In this document: one piece after another, positions 62,476 to 64,000 of the stretch
How the letters are laid out: every line of letters starts with the position of its first letter
How positions within the stretch are numbered: position 1 is the stretch's first letter
Notes under the pieces: model-generated
Databases searched by the model: none
Told to the model about the DNA's origin: nothing
The model's input: only the letters and a program-made list of their open reading frames with translations
Translations under genes and position numbers: made by a program
NCBI GenBank assembly: GCA_965223355.1
Contig: CBDCWE010000003.1
Coordinates: forward strand, 1,364,001 to 1,428,000
DNA from: Tectiglobus sp965223355
Lineage (GTDB): Bacteria > Pseudomonadota > Alphaproteobacteria > Rhizobiales > Hyphomicrobiaceae
Length of the DNA stretch: 64,000 nt
Reading direction: 5' to 3'

Positions 62476-62820
62476 GCCATCCCGACATCCATGATTCACG
62501 CCATCTCAATGTTCATGCTGTGTCAATATGATCATTATGATCGTTCGGCGGGCGCGGTGCCGCCACTTATCAGCGGCAATTGAATCGATTCATCGGCATC
62601 ATAGAGTTAATCTGCGTCTCACGCACAACGAAACGCTGGTTTGCAACCGTTTTCGCGAGTTTGTGACAGTGACGACAGTTTCACGCAAATACGTTCATAG
62701 TGCGTAGCGGCATCGCCAACGCCACTTTCGGTCATGCAGCAAGCGGCCGACTGTGTTTGCAGGGACACAGTCGGGATGATCTCCTGGCACGGCAGGGCGC
62801 GCGGAAACCGACGCGCGGCC
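62476..62820. other. Intergenic region, no gene recognised
   Basis: About 345 bases upstream of the AsmA gene and downstream of the SDR gene. It is less GC-rich than its surroundings and includes the symmetric TCAATATGATCATTATGATC at 62522, a plausible promoter or operator area for the AsmA gene. Nothing codes here that I can support. Confidence 0.5.
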
Positions 62821-63603
62821 TCACACGATCGGACACAGGCCGCCATCGATGTTGATGGCCGTACCGGTCACGTAGGAGCCCTGATCGGAGGCGAGGAAGC
62901 ACACCATATTGGCGAACTCTTGCGCCGTCCCGACGCGGCCCAAGGGTACGATGGCGCCCATGTCCGCGTAGTAGTCGTCGAGCGTGCGCCCGTTATCCTC
63001 TTTGGCGTGGCGCTGGACCCATTGGTCGCTCTCGATGCGCCCGACCAGAACGGCGTTGACAAGGACGTTGTGCGGTGCGCCCTCACCGGCCAGAACCTTG
63101 GTCAATGCCATGCCTGCCGCACGCGAAACCGCCGTCGGTGCACCGGACGGCGGCGGTGCCTTCGCCCCGGTGTTGAGGACATTGATGATCCGCCCCCACC
63201 GCCGTTCCCGCATTGCCGGCATCGCCGCGCGTGCCAGACGGATGGCGGCAAACAGCTTGAGATCGAGATCCGTCTGCCAGATTTCGTCGGTGAGCTCTTC
63301 AAAATTGGCGCGTTTGGATGTGCCGGCATTGTTCACCAGGATGTCAACACTGCCGAGGGCTGACAGCGTTTGGTCGTAGGCCCGTTGGCAGCCCGCGGCG
63401 GTGGCAACGTCGGCTGCGACCGTCACAACCTTGCCCGGACCTGCCGTTGCGATGTCGGCGCAAGCCTCCTCGAGTACGTCTGCGCGCCGCGCGACAATCG
63501 CAACGTTGCCACCTGATTCGACAATGCGAGCTGCGATCGCACGACCGATGCCGAGGCTACCGCCGGTGATCAAAGCGTTGCGACCTGGGATCTCGAGCTT
63601 CAT
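62821..63603 (-). CDS. SDR-family oxidoreductase with atypical active site
   Basis: A 260-residue Rossmann protein with the SDR cofactor motif TGGSLGIGRAIA (residues about 13-24), DVATAAG, and NNAGTSKRANFEEL. Where classical SDRs have YxxxK, this one reads GAPTAVSRAAGMALTKVLAG, with Thr/Ala and Arg in place of Tyr and Lys. The C-terminal substrate region and GTAINIDGGLCPIV are normal. It may be a divergent oxidoreductase of the subgroup with VSNA/VSRA motifs or have lost catalysis. Its start is 236 bases from the divergent rpe. Confidence 0.85.
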   Translation of the reverse strand: MKLEIPGRNALITGGSLGIGRAIAARIVESGGNVAIVARRADVLEEACADIATAGPGKVVTVAADVATAAGCQRAYDQTLSALGSVDILVNNAGTSKRANFEELTDEIWQTDLDLKLFAAIRLARAAMPAMRERRWGRIINVLNTGAKAPPPSGAPTAVSRAAGMALTKVLAGEGAPHNVLVNAVLVGRIESDQWVQRHAKEDNGRTLDDYYADMGAIVPLGRVGTAQEFANMVCFLASDQGSYVTGTAINIDGGLCPIV

Positions 63604-63839
63604 GGCGTGTTCCTATTCATTTTTCCGATATTGCCGGGCATCTCACACCGTTGGTATCATGACCGCAACACGCCGGCCCAACAGCATCGGTCTGGTCAGC
63701 CAATTCATTGCAGATCTGATCGATTGGTCAGCAAAACCGCGTTTGGGCGCATTGACAAGATGGTTTGTGAGGACATCCTGGGCGCCAAGTTCGATCCTTT
63801 CTGAACACTCAAACGGACGGGAGGTCCAGCACAACACCG

Positions 63840-64000
63840 ATGTCTGCAAGCGCTCGCAAAACAATCATCGCGCCGTCGATCCTCAGCGCTGATTTTGCCA
63901 ACTTCGGTGCGGAGTGCGAGGCCGTCGAAGCCCAGGGTGCGGACTGGGTCCATGTTGATGTCATGGATGGGCACTTCGTCCCGAATATCACGTTCGGGCC
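63840..64000 (+). CDS. rpe: Ribulose-phosphate 3-epimerase, 5' part (runs off window end)
   Basis: The first 53 codons are visible: an SIL-SADFANFGAEC start (IIAPSILSADFANFGAECEA) and the metal-site segment WVHVDVMDGHFVPNITFG, both diagnostic of Rpe, which interconverts ribulose 5-phosphate and xylulose 5-phosphate in the pentose phosphate and Calvin cycles. GACGGGAGG lies upstream as a ribosome binding site. The gene continues beyond the window. Confidence 0.93.
   Translation, partial: MSASARKTIIAPSILSADFANFGAECEAVEAQGADWVHVDVMDGHFVPNITFG

Overview
The window reads as a piece of an alphaproteobacterial chromosome, probably from a metabolically versatile heterotroph of the Hyphomicrobiales/Rhodospirillales type. 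Supporting signs are the infA-maf-yacG cluster, a PodJ-like coiled-coil/Sel1 polar protein, a TauE/TIGR02186 pair, a long AsmA protein, a two-subunit NAD-type formate dehydrogenase, and TRAP and tripartite tricarboxylate (TTT) transporters. The sequence is GC-rich. No species can be named from it, and I see no rRNA, tRNA or CRISPR array.

Layout. 1-2.7 kb is a mobile-element graveyard: the 3' half of an IS21 element (istA, truncated istB) cut by an IS481-family element, a repeat-A copy and a probable TauD/TfdA remnant. 2.9-6.2 kb carries a four-gene succinate dehydrogenase/fumarate reductase operon (order B-D-C-A) whose flavoprotein lacks the usual FAD-linking His motif. 6.6-12.1 kb has a methyltransferase divergent from gloB, trpS of an unusual subfamily, a luciferase-like monooxygenase and a FAD oxidoreductase. 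12.2-16.3 kb is a hydantoinase/oxoprolinase hyuAB pair, preceded by a near-perfect 34-bp inverted repeat whose right arm contains the hyuA start codon. 16.8-23.4 kb holds the PodJ-like gene, TauE/TIGR02186, and yacG-maf-infA. 23.9-29.3 kb holds a membrane protein, an amidase and a dgoA-dgoK-FAD dehydrogenase cluster. 29.7-34.0 kb is DUF1045-rsmC-rsuA, then acuI and transaldolase. 34.2-39.2 kb is a TakP-type TRAP transporter whose large permease has a C-terminal extension of about 330 residues.

39.7-55.1 kb is the most coherent block and looks like an oxalate/formate one-carbon module. It contains formate dehydrogenase (fdhB fusion, cupin, fdhA), a divergent TTT transporter (tctCBA), a GntR/FCD regulator, oxalyl-CoA decarboxylase, formyl-CoA:oxalate CoA-transferase, a stand-alone homologue of the 10-formyl-THF hydrolase domain, and formate-THF ligase. 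A palindromic motif (TGGYATACCAYATACCA) lies between fdhB and tctC and again upstream of gntR-oxc-frc, with a partial match upstream of the TRAP gene takP. I infer one regulon for oxalate uptake, cleavage to formyl-CoA/formate, and oxidation or entry into the folate pool.

55-64 kb contains a beta-propeller protein, an IS630 element with an A8 frameshift, hairpin repeats, an AsmA protein, an atypical SDR and the start of rpe.

Three dispersed hairpin repeat families (A, B, C) recur through the window and tend to cluster. Repeats A and C and both insertion sequences sit on CTAG, and in five cases that CTAG supplies the TAG stop codon of an ordinary host gene (plus the IS481 transposase). Many intergenic gaps also carry 3-8 copies of 6-16 bp tandem repeats.
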